Assembly (NCBI RefSeq): GCF_041912895.1
Contig: NZ_JAYSGI010000005.1
Coordinates: forward strand, 124,001 to 188,000
Direction of reading: 5' to 3'
From: Pelagerythrobacter sp041912895
GTDB lineage: Bacteria > Pseudomonadota > Alphaproteobacteria > Sphingomonadales > Sphingomonadaceae
Length of the DNA stretch: 64,000 nucleotides
The notes under the pieces are model-generated. The model saw nothing but the letters and a program-made list of their open reading frames with translations. It was not told where the DNA came from and did no database searches. A program made the translations under genes and the position numbers. Shown here in pieces: positions 26,082 to 36,262 of the stretch. Position 1 is the stretch's first letter; every line of letters begins with the position of its first letter.

Positions 26082-27547
26082 AACTGCACAAGCTCGCCGC
26101 CGCCGCCGGGCTTGCGCTCGACGACGAAGCCGATCTCCAGGTGACCGGCTTTGCGATCGATCACCGCAAGGTGGCCCCCGGCACGGTGTTCGGAGCCTTC
26201 CGCGGTGCTGCCGTCAACGGCGAGGATTTCATTCCTGCCGCGGTGGCCGCCGGTGCGGTTGCGGTGGTCGCGCGGCCGGACGTGCGGGTGGAAGGCGCCG
26301 TGCACGTCGCCGACGCCGCGCCGCGCCGCGCGTTCGCACAACTCGCGGCAAAGTTCTTCACCCCCGTTCCGCCCACGATCGTCGCGGTGACCGGGACCAA
26401 CGGCAAGACCTCGACGGTCGAGATGACCCGCCAGCTCTGGCGCATGGCGGGCGAGCGCGCGGCCTCGATCGGGACGCTCGGCGTCACCACCGCCGACGAG
26501 AGCGTGTCGACCGGGTTGACCACGCCCGACATCGTCACGTTCCTGTCGAACATGAGCGGGCTGGCGCGCGAAGGCGTGACCCACGTCGCCTACGAAGCCT
26601 CGAGCCACGGCCTATCGCAATACCGCAACGAGGGGCTGCGCGTTTCCGCCGCCGCCTTCACCAACTTCAGCCGCGACCACCTCGATTACCACGCCAGCAT
26701 GGAAGAGTATTTCGCGGCGAAGATGCGCCTGATCGACGAGGTCGTCGCCGACGATGCAACGGTCGTCGTCTGGGCCGGGAGCGACGACTGGTCGGCCCGC
26801 GCGATCGACCATGCCCGCCAGCGGGGCCTGCGCGTGATGACGGTGGGCGAGGCGGGCGAGGATATCCGCCTGACGGGCCGCGAAGCCACGCAGCTCGGAC
26901 AGGAACTGACGATCGAATATGGCGGGCAGCGGCGCACGCTCCGCTTGCCGCTGATCGGCGCATACCAGGCCGCGAACGCGCTCGTCGCGGCGGGGCTGGT
27001 GCTGGCGACCGGAGGCGATGCGGCGGCGACGTTCGACGGCGTGGCGCGCCTCCAGCCGGTGCGCGGGCGGCTCGAGCGCGCGGTGATCGCGCCGTCGGGC
27101 GCGCCGGTCTATGTCGATTACGCACACACTGCGGACGCGCTGGAGGCGGCGATCGCCGCGCTGCGACCGCATGTCGGCGGGCGGCTTATCACCGTGTTCG
27201 GCGCGGGTGGCGACCGCGACGAAGGCAAGCGGGCGGACATGGGCCGTGTCGCGGAAATGCATTCGGACGCGGTTATCGTAACTGACGACAACCCGCGCGG
27301 CGAAGATCCGGCGGCGATCCGTCGCGCGATCCTCGCCGGTGCGCCGGGAGCGCAAGAGATCGGCGACCGGCGCGAGGCGATCAGCGCCGCGATCGCGATG
27401 GCGGGGCCGGACGATATCGTGCTCGTCGCGGGCAAGGGCCACGAACAGGGCCAGATCGTCGGATCGGGAGAGAACATGCGGATACTGCCGTTCGACGATG
27501 TTGCCGTGGCGCGCGAATGCGCCGCTGCGCCGGGGGTATCGGCATGA
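26078..27547 (+). CDS. murE: UDP-MurNAc-L-Ala-D-Glu:meso-diaminopimelate ligase
   Basis: A 489-residue Mur ligase that adds the third residue of the stem peptide. The ATP loop is TGTNGKTS (about residues 105-112). The DNPR motif (residues 404-407) is the known signature for meso-diaminopimelate rather than lysine, which fits a Gram-negative host. KGHEQGQ near the C-terminus is also conserved. The carbamylated-lysine region (YFAAKMRL) is present. The ATG overlaps ftsI by 4 bases. Confidence 0.97.
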   Translation: MKLHKLAAAAGLALDDEADLQVTGFAIDHRKVAPGTVFGAFRGAAVNGEDFIPAAVAAGAVAVVARPDVRVEGAVHVADAAPRRAFAQLAAKFFTPVPPTIVAVTGTNGKTSTVEMTRQLWRMAGERAASIGTLGVTTADESVSTGLTTPDIVTFLSNMSGLAREGVTHVAYEASSHGLSQYRNEGLRVSAAAFTNFSRDHLDYHASMEEYFAAKMRLIDEVVADDATVVVWAGSDDWSARAIDHARQRGLRVMTVGEAGEDIRLTGREATQLGQELTIEYGGQRRTLRLPLIGAYQAANALVAAGLVLATGGDAAATFDGVARLQPVRGRLERAVIAPSGAPVYVDYAHTADALEAAIAALRPHVGGRLITVFGAGGDRDEGKRADMGRVAEMHSDAVIVTDDNPRGEDPAAIRRAILAGAPGAQEIGDRREAISAAIAMAGPDDIVLVAGKGHEQGQIVGSGENMRILPFDDVAVARECAAAPGVSA

Positions 27548-29016
27548 GCGCGCATCCCGCCCTGCGCGCCTGGCCCGTCCGCCCGCGCGACCGCATGGGG
27601 CTGGCGCTGTGGGACGCGACGTCGCTCGCCGAAGCGATGGGCGGCACCGCCAGCGGGCCGTTCCAGGTTTCCGGCGTCGAGATCGATTCGCGCGACGTGC
27701 GCTCGGGCGATCTGTTCTTCGCGCTCAAGGGCGAAAGCACCGACGGGCACCGCTTCGTCGACAAGGCGTTCGCGAACGGTGCGGCGGCGGCGGTGGTCGA
27801 ACGTCCAGTCGACTGGCCGCATATTCTCGTGCCCGATGCAAACGCCGCGCTCGCGGCGCTGGCGGAAGCGTCGCGCCTCCGCTCGGCGGCGGCGCGGATC
27901 GGGGTGACCGGATCGGTCGGCAAGACGGGGGTGAAGGAAGCGATCTTCGCCGCGCTCGATCGGGCGAGCCGGGGGCAGGCGCATCGCTCTGTGCGCAGCT
28001 ACAACAACCATATCGGCGTGCCGCTCAGCCTCGCGCGGATGCCCGCGCGCAGCCGCTTCGGCGTATTCGAGATGGGCATGAACCACGCGCGCGAGATCGC
28101 CGCGCTGACCGCGCAGGTGCGCCCGAACGTGGCGGTCGTCACCACGATCGCGCCCGCGCATATCGAGAACCTCGGCAGCGAGGAAGCGATCGCCGACGCC
28201 AAGGCGGAAATCTTCGAAGCGCTGGAGCCCGGCGGCACGGCGGTGATCCCGGCGGATTCGCCGCATTACGAGCGGCTTCGCGGCCATGCGCTGGCGGTGG
28301 GCGCGAAGGTGCTGTCGTTCGGCCGCGCTGCCCATGCCGACGTCCGCCTGCTCGATGCGATCCCCTCGGCGAACGGCGGCGCGCTGGTGACGGCGGACTT
28401 CGGCGACACGCGGCTGTGCTATTCGGTCGCCGAGCCGGGCGAGCACTGGATCGCCAACTCGCTGTGCGTGATGGCGGCGGTGCGCGCGGCGGGCGGCGAT
28501 CTCGGCTCGGCCGGGCTCGCGCTGGCCGAGATGGGCGGCCTGAAGGGGCGCGGTGCGCGCCACCGGATCGCGGCGAGCGGCGGGACCGCGTTGCTGATCG
28601 ACGAAAGCTACAACGCCAATCCGGCCTCGATGCGCGCGACGCTCCATCAGCTCGGCCAGACGCCGGCCTCGCGCCGGATCGCGGTGCTCGGCAGCATGAA
28701 GGAACTGGGCGAGTTCGCGCCCGCCTTCCACGCACAGATCGCCGGGCCGCTGGCCGAGGCAAAAGTCGATCACGCGGTGCTGGTGGGCGAGGAAATGCGC
28801 GCTCTCATGCGGGACTTGGGGAAAGGCGCGGGCGGGGCGCTTGCAGGCGGGATGACCTTCGCGCATTGCGATGGGCCTGCCGAAGCGATCGCGGCGCTGG
28901 AGGAATACGGTATCGCCGCGGGCGATGCGATCCTCGTCAAGGGCTCCAACTCGGTCGGGCTCGGCAGGCTTGTTACTCATTTCGCCGCCAGGAATTCCGG
29001 CGGCCGGGACGGCTGA
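27544..29016 (+). CDS. murF: UDP-MurNAc-tripeptide:D-Ala-D-Ala ligase
   Basis: A 490-residue Mur ligase that adds D-Ala-D-Ala to complete the pentapeptide. The P-loop is GVTGSVGKTGVKE, and MGMNHAREIAALT and DESYNANPASM are MurF motifs. The ATG chosen overlaps murE as ATGA. A second in-frame ATG 51 bases later (MGLALWDATSL) is where many homologues begin, so the first 17 residues are uncertain. Confidence 0.95.
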   Translation: MSAHPALRAWPVRPRDRMGLALWDATSLAEAMGGTASGPFQVSGVEIDSRDVRSGDLFFALKGESTDGHRFVDKAFANGAAAAVVERPVDWPHILVPDANAALAALAEASRLRSAAARIGVTGSVGKTGVKEAIFAALDRASRGQAHRSVRSYNNHIGVPLSLARMPARSRFGVFEMGMNHAREIAALTAQVRPNVAVVTTIAPAHIENLGSEEAIADAKAEIFEALEPGGTAVIPADSPHYERLRGHALAVGAKVLSFGRAAHADVRLLDAIPSANGGALVTADFGDTRLCYSVAEPGEHWIANSLCVMAAVRAAGGDLGSAGLALAEMGGLKGRGARHRIAASGGTALLIDESYNANPASMRATLHQLGQTPASRRIAVLGSMKELGEFAPAFHAQIAGPLAEAKVDHAVLVGEEMRALMRDLGKGAGGALAGGMTFAHCDGPAEAIAALEEYGIAAGDAILVKGSNSVGLGRLVTHFAARNSGGRDG

Positions 29017-30087
29017 ATGCTCTACCTGATCGCCGAGTGGCTGGGTTTCGAAGGTGCCCTCAACCTGATCCGCTATCAGACGTTCCGCGCGGGTGCGACG
29101 CTGATGACGGCGCTGGTGATCGGGCTCGTCATCGGCCCACGCTTCATCAACATGTTGCGCGTGCGCCAGGGCAAGGGCCAACCCATCCGCGAGGACGGGC
29201 CGCAGACGCATCTCGCCAAGCGCGGCACGCCTACGATGGGCGGGCTGATGATCCTGACCTCTCTGGTCATTTCCATGCTGTTGTGGATGGACCTCACGAA
29301 CCCGTTCGTCTGGGCCTGCCTGGCGGTGACGGTCGGCTTCGGGCTGATCGGCTTCATGGACGATTACGACAAGGTTTCGAAATCGAGCCATCGCGGAGTA
29401 TCGGGCAAGGTCCGTCTGCTGCTGGAATTCGCGGTGGCGGGGGTCGCTTCGTGGATCGTCGTCAGCCAGATCAACACGTTCCTCTACGTCCCGTTCTTCA
29501 ACAACCTCGGGTTCGAACTCGGCTGGCTCTATTACGTTTTCGCCGCCGTGGTGATCGTGGGGGCAGGCAACGCGGTGAACCTGACCGACGGGCTGGACGG
29601 GCTGGCGATCATGCCGGTCATCATCGCGGCGGGCACCTTCGCGCTGATCTGCTATCTGGTCGGGCGCGTCGACTATTCGGGCTACCTCGGTATCCCGCAC
29701 GTGCCGGGTGCGGGCGAGCTGGCGATCTTCTGCGCCGCGATCATGGGCGCGGGGCTGGCCTTCCTCTGGTTCAACGCGCCCCCGGCCGCCGTGTTCATGG
29801 GCGACACCGGCAGCTTGGCGCTGGGCGGCGCGCTGGGCGCGATCGCGGTCGCGGCGCATCACGAGATCGTGCTCGCCATCGTCGGCGGCCTGTTCGTGGT
29901 CGAGGCGCTTTCGGTGATCATTCAGGTTTTCTGGTTCAAGCGCACGGGCAAACGGATTTTCCGCATGGCCCCGATCCACCACCACTTCGAACAGCTCGGT
30001 TGGAGCGAAAGCAAGGTCGTGATCCGTTTCTGGATCGTCTCGATCGTGCTCGCGCTGATGGGCCTGGCGACGTTGAAGCTGCGATGA
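29017..30087 (+). CDS. mraY: Phospho-MurNAc-pentapeptide transferase
   Basis: A 356-residue polytopic inner-membrane enzyme (about ten helices). It attaches phospho-MurNAc-pentapeptide to undecaprenyl phosphate, giving lipid I. Catalytic motifs are FMDDYDK, NLTDGLDGLA and the cytoplasmic PIHHHFEQLGW. The gene begins directly after the murF stop. The length is standard. Confidence 0.98.
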   Translation: MLYLIAEWLGFEGALNLIRYQTFRAGATLMTALVIGLVIGPRFINMLRVRQGKGQPIREDGPQTHLAKRGTPTMGGLMILTSLVISMLLWMDLTNPFVWACLAVTVGFGLIGFMDDYDKVSKSSHRGVSGKVRLLLEFAVAGVASWIVVSQINTFLYVPFFNNLGFELGWLYYVFAAVVIVGAGNAVNLTDGLDGLAIMPVIIAAGTFALICYLVGRVDYSGYLGIPHVPGAGELAIFCAAIMGAGLAFLWFNAPPAAVFMGDTGSLALGGALGAIAVAAHHEIVLAIVGGLFVVEALSVIIQVFWFKRTGKRIFRMAPIHHHFEQLGWSESKVVIRFWIVSIVLALMGLATLKLR

Positions 30088-31451
30088 TCGTTTCCTCGGC
30101 CTTTTCCGGTAAGCGCTACGCCATCCTCGGCCTCGCCCGCTCGGGCCTCGCCGCGGCGGAGACGCTGCTGGCGAGCGGGGCGGAGGTCGTCGCGTGGGAC
30201 CGGCAGGATGTCGCGCGCGACAAGCTGGCGGGCCGCGCGCGGCTGGCCGACCCGCTGGAGATGGATCTGACGGGATTCGACGGCGTGGTCGTTTCGCCCG
30301 GCGTGCCGCTCAACACCCATCCGATCGCCGAGCGCGCCGCGCGGCTCGGGGTTCCGGTGATCGGCGATATCGAGCTGTTCGCGCTCGCCCGCGCCGCGCT
30401 GCCGCCGCACAAGGTCGTCGGCATCACCGGCACCAACGGCAAGTCGACCACCACAGCGCTGGTGCACCACATCCTCGAGAGTGCGGGAATTCCGGCGCGC
30501 ATGGGCGGCAACATCGGTCTGCCGGTTCTGGGGCAGGAGCCGTTACCAGTGGGCGGGGTCTACGTGCTCGAACTGTCGAGCTACCAGATCGACCTGACGC
30601 GCTCGCTCGCCTGCGAGGCCGCGGCGCTGAGCAACGTCACCCCCGACCACCTCGATCGCTACGACGATTTCGCCGCCTACGCTGCGTCTAAGGCGCGGCT
30701 GTTCGCGATGCAGGCGCCCGATCAGTTCGCGGTGTTCGGCTGCGCGGACGAGCCCACCGACGCGATCTGCGCCACCCAACGCGCCCGCCGCGCACCGGGT
30801 CGCGCCGTCTGCGCCGACCGCGCCGCGCTTGCCCTGCGTCAGGCCGACTGGCCGGCGCTGCAAGGCCCGCACAATCTCGAAAACGCGGCGATCGCCGCGG
30901 CGCTGTGTGCCGAACTCGGCGTGGCAAACGACGCGATCCTCGCCGCGATGGCGAGCTTTCGCGGGTTGCCGCATCGGATGGAAGTCGTCGCCGAGCATCG
31001 CGGGGTGCTGTTCGTCAACGACAGCAAGGCGACCAATCCCGCCTCCGCGGCCCCCGCGCTCGCCGCCTATCCGCCGGTGGCAGGCGGTCGCGCGCGCGTC
31101 CACTGGATCGTCGGCGGGCTGCCCAAGGAAGACGGGCTGGGCGAGTGCGAGGCGCATCTCGGCAACGTTGGCGCCGCCTACACCATCGGCGAGGCGGGGC
31201 CGCGTTTCGCGCAGCTTCTGAACGGCCACGTGCGCGTGGAACGGGCCGAGCTGATGTGTCAGGCGCTGCGCCTCGCCTTCGCGGCGGCCGGGCCGGGCGA
31301 CGTCGTGCTGCTCTCGCCCGCCTGTGCCAGCTTCGACCAGTTCCGCGACTACGAGAAGCGCGGCGAATATTTCCGCGAGATCGTCGCCATGCTGACCGGC
31401 GCGCCGGCGGGCGTGGTGGTCGATCCCTGTGCCGGGAAATCCGCGGCATGA
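30084..31451 (+). CDS. murD: UDP-MurNAc-L-Ala:D-Glu ligase
   Basis: A 455-residue Mur ligase adding D-glutamate to UDP-MurNAc-L-Ala. Domain 1 opens with YAILGLARSGLA. The ATP loop is GITGTNGKSTTT, and domain 2 includes LELSSYQID and SNVTPDHLDRY. VNDSKATNP begins the C-terminal domain. It overlaps mraY by ATGA. Confidence 0.97.
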   Translation: MIVSSAFSGKRYAILGLARSGLAAAETLLASGAEVVAWDRQDVARDKLAGRARLADPLEMDLTGFDGVVVSPGVPLNTHPIAERAARLGVPVIGDIELFALARAALPPHKVVGITGTNGKSTTTALVHHILESAGIPARMGGNIGLPVLGQEPLPVGGVYVLELSSYQIDLTRSLACEAAALSNVTPDHLDRYDDFAAYAASKARLFAMQAPDQFAVFGCADEPTDAICATQRARRAPGRAVCADRAALALRQADWPALQGPHNLENAAIAAALCAELGVANDAILAAMASFRGLPHRMEVVAEHRGVLFVNDSKATNPASAAPALAAYPPVAGGRARVHWIVGGLPKEDGLGECEAHLGNVGAAYTIGEAGPRFAQLLNGHVRVERAELMCQALRLAFAAAGPGDVVLLSPACASFDQFRDYEKRGEYFREIVAMLTGAPAGVVVDPCAGKSAA

Positions 31452-32674
31452 GCGCGACCCAGCCCTATATCCCGCGAGCGGGCGAACGCGCGCCGCGGCA
31501 GGATCGGTATCGCAGCTCCAAGCGCGCCGAGCTGCGCATCTGGTGGCGCGAGATCGACCGCGTGCTGCTGTTCCTGGCTCTTGCGCTGATGGCCATCGGT
31601 GCGGCCGCGGTCGCCGCCGCGTCGCCCGCCAGCGCACGGCGCCTGTCGACCGCCAGCCACACGCTGCCCGATCTCTATTTCTACTGGGCACATCTGCGCT
31701 GGCAGATCGTCGGCCTGGCCGCGATGTTCGGCGCCGCGCTGCTCTCGCGCGAGAACGCGCGGCGCGCCGGTATCATGCTGTTCGCCGCCATGTTCGTGCT
31801 GCTGATGCTGGTGCCGGTGCTGGGCTACGAGGTGAACGGCGCGAAGCGGTGGATCAACCTCGGCTTCTCGTTCCAGCCGTCCGAATTCCTCAAGCCCGCG
31901 TTCGTGATCGCGCTCGCCTGGGTGATCTCATGGCGCGCGCGCGATCCGAACCTGCCGGTCGTGGCGATCGCGACGGGCGTGATGGGCGCGATCGGGGCGC
32001 TGTTGATGCTCCAGCCCAACCTCGGCGATACGGTGCTGTTCGCGGGCGTATGGTTCGCGCTGGTGATCCTTTCCGGCGTGCCGGTGAAGCGGCTCGCCAT
32101 GCTGATCGGCGCGGGCGTCGCGACGGCGGTGATGATCTACCTGTTCTACGAAAACGGCCGCAACCGCATCAACGACTTCCTCGGCGGCGGCACCGCGTTC
32201 GATCAGGTCGATCTGGCCGAGCGCACGCTGCTGGCGGGCGGGTGGACCGGCAGCGGCCTGTGGCTCGGCATCCGCAAGATGAGCCTGCCCGAAGCACATA
32301 CCGACTACATCTTTTCGGTCATCGGCGAGGAATTCGGGCTGATCGTCTGCGCGCTGATCGTGCTGCTCTACCTCGCGATCATCGTGCGCGTGCTGGTGCG
32401 GCTGGCGGACGAGGAGAACCTGTTCACGCTGCTCGCCGGGGCGGGGCTCGCGGTGCTGATCGGCGGGCAGGCGTTCATCAATATCCTCGTAAACCTGCAG
32501 CTCGCGCCGTCCAAGGGGATGACGCTGCCGCTGGTGTCCTACGGCGGATCGTCCACGATCGCGGTGTGCCTGACGGTCGGCCTGCTGCTGGCGATCACCC
32601 GGCGCAACCCGTTCCTCAAGTCGCAGACGCCGGGGCTGTGGCAGCGATTGTTCGGGCGCGAGGCGCAATCATGA
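31448..32674 (+). CDS. ftsW: Septal peptidoglycan polymerase FtsW
   Basis: A 408-residue SEDS-family glycosyltransferase with a basic cytoplasmic N-terminus of about 45 residues and roughly ten transmembrane helices. Family motifs are GAKRWINLG with FQPSEF, QPNLGDT, HTDYIFSVIGEEFG and PLVSYGGSS. It polymerises lipid II at the septum with FtsI. It overlaps murD by ATGA. Position between murD and murG identifies it as FtsW rather than RodA. Confidence 0.96.
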   Translation: MSATQPYIPRAGERAPRQDRYRSSKRAELRIWWREIDRVLLFLALALMAIGAAAVAAASPASARRLSTASHTLPDLYFYWAHLRWQIVGLAAMFGAALLSRENARRAGIMLFAAMFVLLMLVPVLGYEVNGAKRWINLGFSFQPSEFLKPAFVIALAWVISWRARDPNLPVVAIATGVMGAIGALLMLQPNLGDTVLFAGVWFALVILSGVPVKRLAMLIGAGVATAVMIYLFYENGRNRINDFLGGGTAFDQVDLAERTLLAGGWTGSGLWLGIRKMSLPEAHTDYIFSVIGEEFGLIVCALIVLLYLAIIVRVLVRLADEENLFTLLAGAGLAVLIGGQAFINILVNLQLAPSKGMTLPLVSYGGSSTIAVCLTVGLLLAITRRNPFLKSQTPGLWQRLFGREAQS

Positions 32675-33867
32675 GCGGCGCGAACCGGCACTACGTGCTC
32701 GCGGCGGGCGGCACCGGCGGGCACCTGATCCCCGCTTTCGCGCTCGCGACCGAGCTGGAGCGGCGCGGGCATCACGTCGCGCTGGTGACCGACGAGCGCG
32801 GCGCGAAAATCCCGGGCAAGCCCTCGTTCCTCCCCGCACACGTGCTGCCGGCGGGCCGCTTCGGCAAGAACCCGCTCGGCTGGATCAAGGCGATCCGCGC
32901 GGTGCTGGAAGGGCGCCGCATGGCGCTGCGCCTGTTCGAAACGTTCGCGCCGAGCGCGGTGGTCGGCTTCGGCGGCTATCCCGCGCTGCCCGCGCTGCTC
33001 GCCGCGACCTCGGCCGGAGTGCCCAGCGTGGTGCACGAGCAGAACGCGGTGCTCGGGCGGGTGAACCGCCTGCTCGCCGGGCGGGTGCAGGCGATCGCGA
33101 CCGCCTATCCCGATATCGCGCGGCTGAAGCCCAAGCACGCGGGCAAGGCGCATCTCGTCGGCAATCCGGTGCGTGCCGAAGTGCTGGATCTGCGCGCCGA
33201 ACCCTTCCCGCAGCCGAGCGAGGACGGGCTGCTCAAGGTGCTCGTCACCGGCGGCAGCCAGGGCGCGCGCGTGCTGAGCGAGGTGGTGCCCGACGGGCTG
33301 GCGATGCTGCCCCCCGCGCTCCGCCAGCGGCTGCAGGTCACCCAGCAGTGCCGCGCGGAGGATATCGAGGCGGTGCGCGAGCGCTATCGCGGGCACGACA
33401 TCCCGGCCGAGCTGGGCACCTATTTCGAGAACATGGCCGCGCGGCTCGCCGATACGCACCTATTCATCGGCCGCGCGGGCGCCTCGACGATCGCCGAGCT
33501 GACTGCGGTCGGTCGCCCCGCGATCCTCGTGCCGCTGCCGATCGCGACCGACGATCACCAGGCCGCCAATACCCGCGAACTGGCCAAGGGGGGCGGAGCG
33601 CGGATGATCCGGCAGGCAAACTTCGCGCCCAAGGAACTGGCCAAGCAGATCCAGGTGCTCGCCCAGCATCCGCAGGCTCTGGCGAACGCGGCCCATGCGG
33701 CGTGGAACTGCGGCCGGCCCGATGCGGCGAAGGATCTTGCCGATCTGGTCGAGAGCTTCGGCGGGGCGGAGATGATGGACGTAATCCGCGTCGGCGCGAA
33801 CAATGCACGCGGCGCGAGCCAAGGCGCCGTCGCCGGGCAGGGCGCGGCGAAGGACAGCGCGCTGTGA
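32671..33867 (+). CDS. murG: UDP-GlcNAc:lipid I N-acetylglucosaminyltransferase
   Basis: A 398-residue GT28 enzyme that turns lipid I into lipid II on the inner face of the membrane. The N-terminal AAGGTGGHLIPA and VGFGGYPA loops, HEQNAVLGRVNR and the donor-site GRAGASTIAEL motif are present. About 30 Ala/Gly-rich residues at the C-terminus extend beyond E. coli MurG. It overlaps ftsW by ATGA. Confidence 0.97.
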   Translation: MSGANRHYVLAAGGTGGHLIPAFALATELERRGHHVALVTDERGAKIPGKPSFLPAHVLPAGRFGKNPLGWIKAIRAVLEGRRMALRLFETFAPSAVVGFGGYPALPALLAATSAGVPSVVHEQNAVLGRVNRLLAGRVQAIATAYPDIARLKPKHAGKAHLVGNPVRAEVLDLRAEPFPQPSEDGLLKVLVTGGSQGARVLSEVVPDGLAMLPPALRQRLQVTQQCRAEDIEAVRERYRGHDIPAELGTYFENMAARLADTHLFIGRAGASTIAELTAVGRPAILVPLPIATDDHQAANTRELAKGGGARMIRQANFAPKELAKQIQVLAQHPQALANAAHAAWNCGRPDAAKDLADLVESFGGAEMMDVIRVGANNARGASQGAVAGQGAAKDSAL

Positions 33868-35297
33868 AGGGCGTCGCGACCGATATCGGGACGATCCACT
33901 TCGTCGGCATCGGCGGGATCGGCATGTCCGGCATTGCCGAGGTGATGCACAACCTCGGCTATTCTGTGCAGGGTTCCGACATTGCCGAGAGCGCGAGTGT
34001 CGAGCGCCTGCGCGCGCGCGGAATCCAGGTCGCCATCGGCCACGCGGCGGAGAATGTGGAGGGCGTGGCGGTCGTCGTCACCTCGACCGCTGTGCGCCGT
34101 ACCAATCCCGAAGTCGTCGCCGCGCTGGAAAACCGCATCCCGGTGGTGCGCCGCGCCGAGATGCTCGCCGAGCTGATGCGCCTGCGGAACACTGTCGCGG
34201 TGGCGGGCACGCACGGCAAGACAACGACGACGAGCATGGTCGCCGCGCTGCTCGATGCGGGCGGGGTCGACCCTACGGTCATCAACGGCGGCATCATCGA
34301 GCAATACGGATCGAACGCCCGGCTGGGCGACAGCGACTGGATGGTCGTGGAGGCGGACGAGAGCGACGGCAGTTTCCTGCGCCTCGATGGCACGATCGCG
34401 GTGGTGACCAACATCGACCCCGAACATCTCGACCACTACGGCGATTTCGACGGGGTGAAGGATGCCTTCGTCGAGTTCATCCACAATGTGCCGTTCTACG
34501 GCGCGGCGATCCTGTGCATCGACCACCCCGAGGTGCAGGCAGTGATCGGCAAGGTCCGCGACCGGCGCGTGGTGACCTACGGCTTCTCGCTCCAGGCCGA
34601 CGTCTGCGCGGTCAACGTGCGGTCCGAGGCGGGCGGCAACCGCTTCGACGTCGTCGTGCGCCAGCGCGGGGAGGAAGACCGCCGGATCGAGGGCGTTCAC
34701 CTGCCGATGCCCGGCCGCCACAACGTGCAGAACGCGCTCGCCGCGATCGCGGTGGCGATCGAGATGGGCTGCACGAACGAAACGATCTGCAACGGCTTCG
34801 GCCAGTTCGGCGGGGTGCGGCGGCGCTTCACCCGCGTGGGGCAGGTGGCCCTCGCGAACGGCTCTGCCACGGTGATCGACGATTACGCGCACCACCCGGT
34901 CGAAATCCGCGCGGTGCTGTCCGCCGCGCGCGAAAGCGTCGCCGAAGGTTCGCCCGGCCGGGTGATCGCGGTGATGCAGCCGCACCGCTATTCGCGCCTC
35001 GGCGACCTGATGGACGACTTCCAGAACTGCTTCAACGATGCCGATCAGGTCTATGTGACGCCGGTCTACACCGCCGGGGAAGACCCCGTGCCGGGTGTCG
35101 ATTCCGCTGCGCTCGTCGCCGGCCTGAAATCGCGCGGCCACCGCGCGGCTTCGACCGTCGCCGACCAGGCCGAACTCGCCAGCGTGCTGGCGGGCGAGGT
35201 GGGCGAGGGCGATCTCGTCATCTGCCTCGGCGCGGGCGACATCACCAAGTGGGCGGCCACGCTGGCGAGCGATATCGAGAAGGCGCGCGCGGCGTGA
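33864..35297 (+). CDS. murC: UDP-MurNAc:L-alanine ligase
   Basis: A 477-residue Mur ligase that starts the stem peptide by adding L-alanine. It has HFVGIGGIGMSGIAEV at the N-terminus, the ATP loop AGTHGKTTTTSM, EADESDGSF, and DDYAHHPVEI in the last domain. The GTG start overlaps the murG stop as GTGA and places the Rossmann motif at the usual distance. Confidence 0.97.
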   Translation: MKGVATDIGTIHFVGIGGIGMSGIAEVMHNLGYSVQGSDIAESASVERLRARGIQVAIGHAAENVEGVAVVVTSTAVRRTNPEVVAALENRIPVVRRAEMLAELMRLRNTVAVAGTHGKTTTTSMVAALLDAGGVDPTVINGGIIEQYGSNARLGDSDWMVVEADESDGSFLRLDGTIAVVTNIDPEHLDHYGDFDGVKDAFVEFIHNVPFYGAAILCIDHPEVQAVIGKVRDRRVVTYGFSLQADVCAVNVRSEAGGNRFDVVVRQRGEEDRRIEGVHLPMPGRHNVQNALAAIAVAIEMGCTNETICNGFGQFGGVRRRFTRVGQVALANGSATVIDDYAHHPVEIRAVLSAARESVAEGSPGRVIAVMQPHRYSRLGDLMDDFQNCFNDADQVYVTPVYTAGEDPVPGVDSAALVAGLKSRGHRAASTVADQAELASVLAGEVGEGDLVICLGAGDITKWAATLASDIEKARAA

Positions 35298-36262
35298 CCA
35301 TGGCGCAGCCCGACTGGCCCGAGTTCGACGACGGCATGGCCCCCGACTGCGAGATCGAGGGCGCGATCGCCGCGCCGATTTCGATGGAGGGCATCCGCGG
35401 CACGTTGACGCCCGATGCGCCGTTGGCCAAGCTCGTGTGGTTCAAGGCCGGCGGCGCGGCGGACTGGCTGTTCGAACCCGCCGATCTCGGCGACTTGCGC
35501 GAATTCCTCATCAAGCTGGGCGGCGACCTGCCGGTCATGGCGCTCGGCCTCGGCTCCAATCTGATCGTGCGCGACGGCGGCGTGCCCGGCGTGGTCGTGC
35601 GGCTGGGCAAGGCGTTCGCGAAAGTCGCCGATCTCGACGATCACGTGCTCGAATGCGGCGGCGGGGCGAGCGGTATCCTCGTGTCCTCGACCGCGCGCGA
35701 CGCGGGGATCGCGGGGCTGGAATTCCTGCGCGGTATCCCCGGCACCGTCGGCGGCTTCGTGCGGATGAACGGCGGTGCCTACGGGCGCGAGGTCGCCGAT
35801 GTGCTGATCGATTGCGACGTGATCCTGCCCGGCGGGCGACCCGTGCGGCTTCCGGCAAAGGACCTGCGCTACACTTACCGGCACTCGGCGCTGCCCGAAG
35901 GCGCGGTTGTCGTCTCGGCGCGCTTGCAGGGCACGCCCGGCGACCCGGCGGCGATCGGCGCGGAGATGGACCGGATCGCAACGGCGCGCGAGGAATCGCA
36001 GCCGCTGCGCACCAAGACGGGCGGGTCGACCTTCAAGAACCCCGATGGCGACAAGGCCTGGCGGCTGGTCGACGTCGCCGGTTGCCGCGGAATGACCCGC
36101 GGCGGCGCGCAAGTGAGCGAGAAGCACACCAATTTCCTCATCAACACCGGCGACGCCACCAGCGCCGACATCGAAGGGCTGGGCGAGGACGTGCGGCGCA
36201 AGGTCTATGCCGAAACCGGCGTGATGCTCGAATGGGAAATCCAGCGGGTGGGAAGGCCGTGA
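35294..36262 (+). CDS. murB: UDP-N-acetylenolpyruvoylglucosamine reductase
   Basis: A 322-residue FAD enzyme that reduces UDP-GlcNAc-enolpyruvate to UDP-MurNAc. Conserved stretches are ALGLGSNLIVRDGG, GIPGTVGGFVRMNGGAYG (FAD/substrate loop), GGSTFKNPDG (catalytic Ser) and SEKHTNFLINTG, with a late Glu. It has about 20 extra N-terminal residues. GAGAAGG 10 bases upstream and the GTGA overlap with murC favour the GTG start; an ATG 6 bases later is the alternative. Confidence 0.95.
   Translation: MTMAQPDWPEFDDGMAPDCEIEGAIAAPISMEGIRGTLTPDAPLAKLVWFKAGGAADWLFEPADLGDLREFLIKLGGDLPVMALGLGSNLIVRDGGVPGVVVRLGKAFAKVADLDDHVLECGGGASGILVSSTARDAGIAGLEFLRGIPGTVGGFVRMNGGAYGREVADVLIDCDVILPGGRPVRLPAKDLRYTYRHSALPEGAVVVSARLQGTPGDPAAIGAEMDRIATAREESQPLRTKTGGSTFKNPDGDKAWRLVDVAGCRGMTRGGAQVSEKHTNFLINTGDATSADIEGLGEDVRRKVYAETGVMLEWEIQRVGRP

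Noticed and set aside
27118..29985. A long minus-strand open frame across murE-murF-mraY
   Set aside because: Shadow of three certain genes; composition is not protein-like and no motif is seen.
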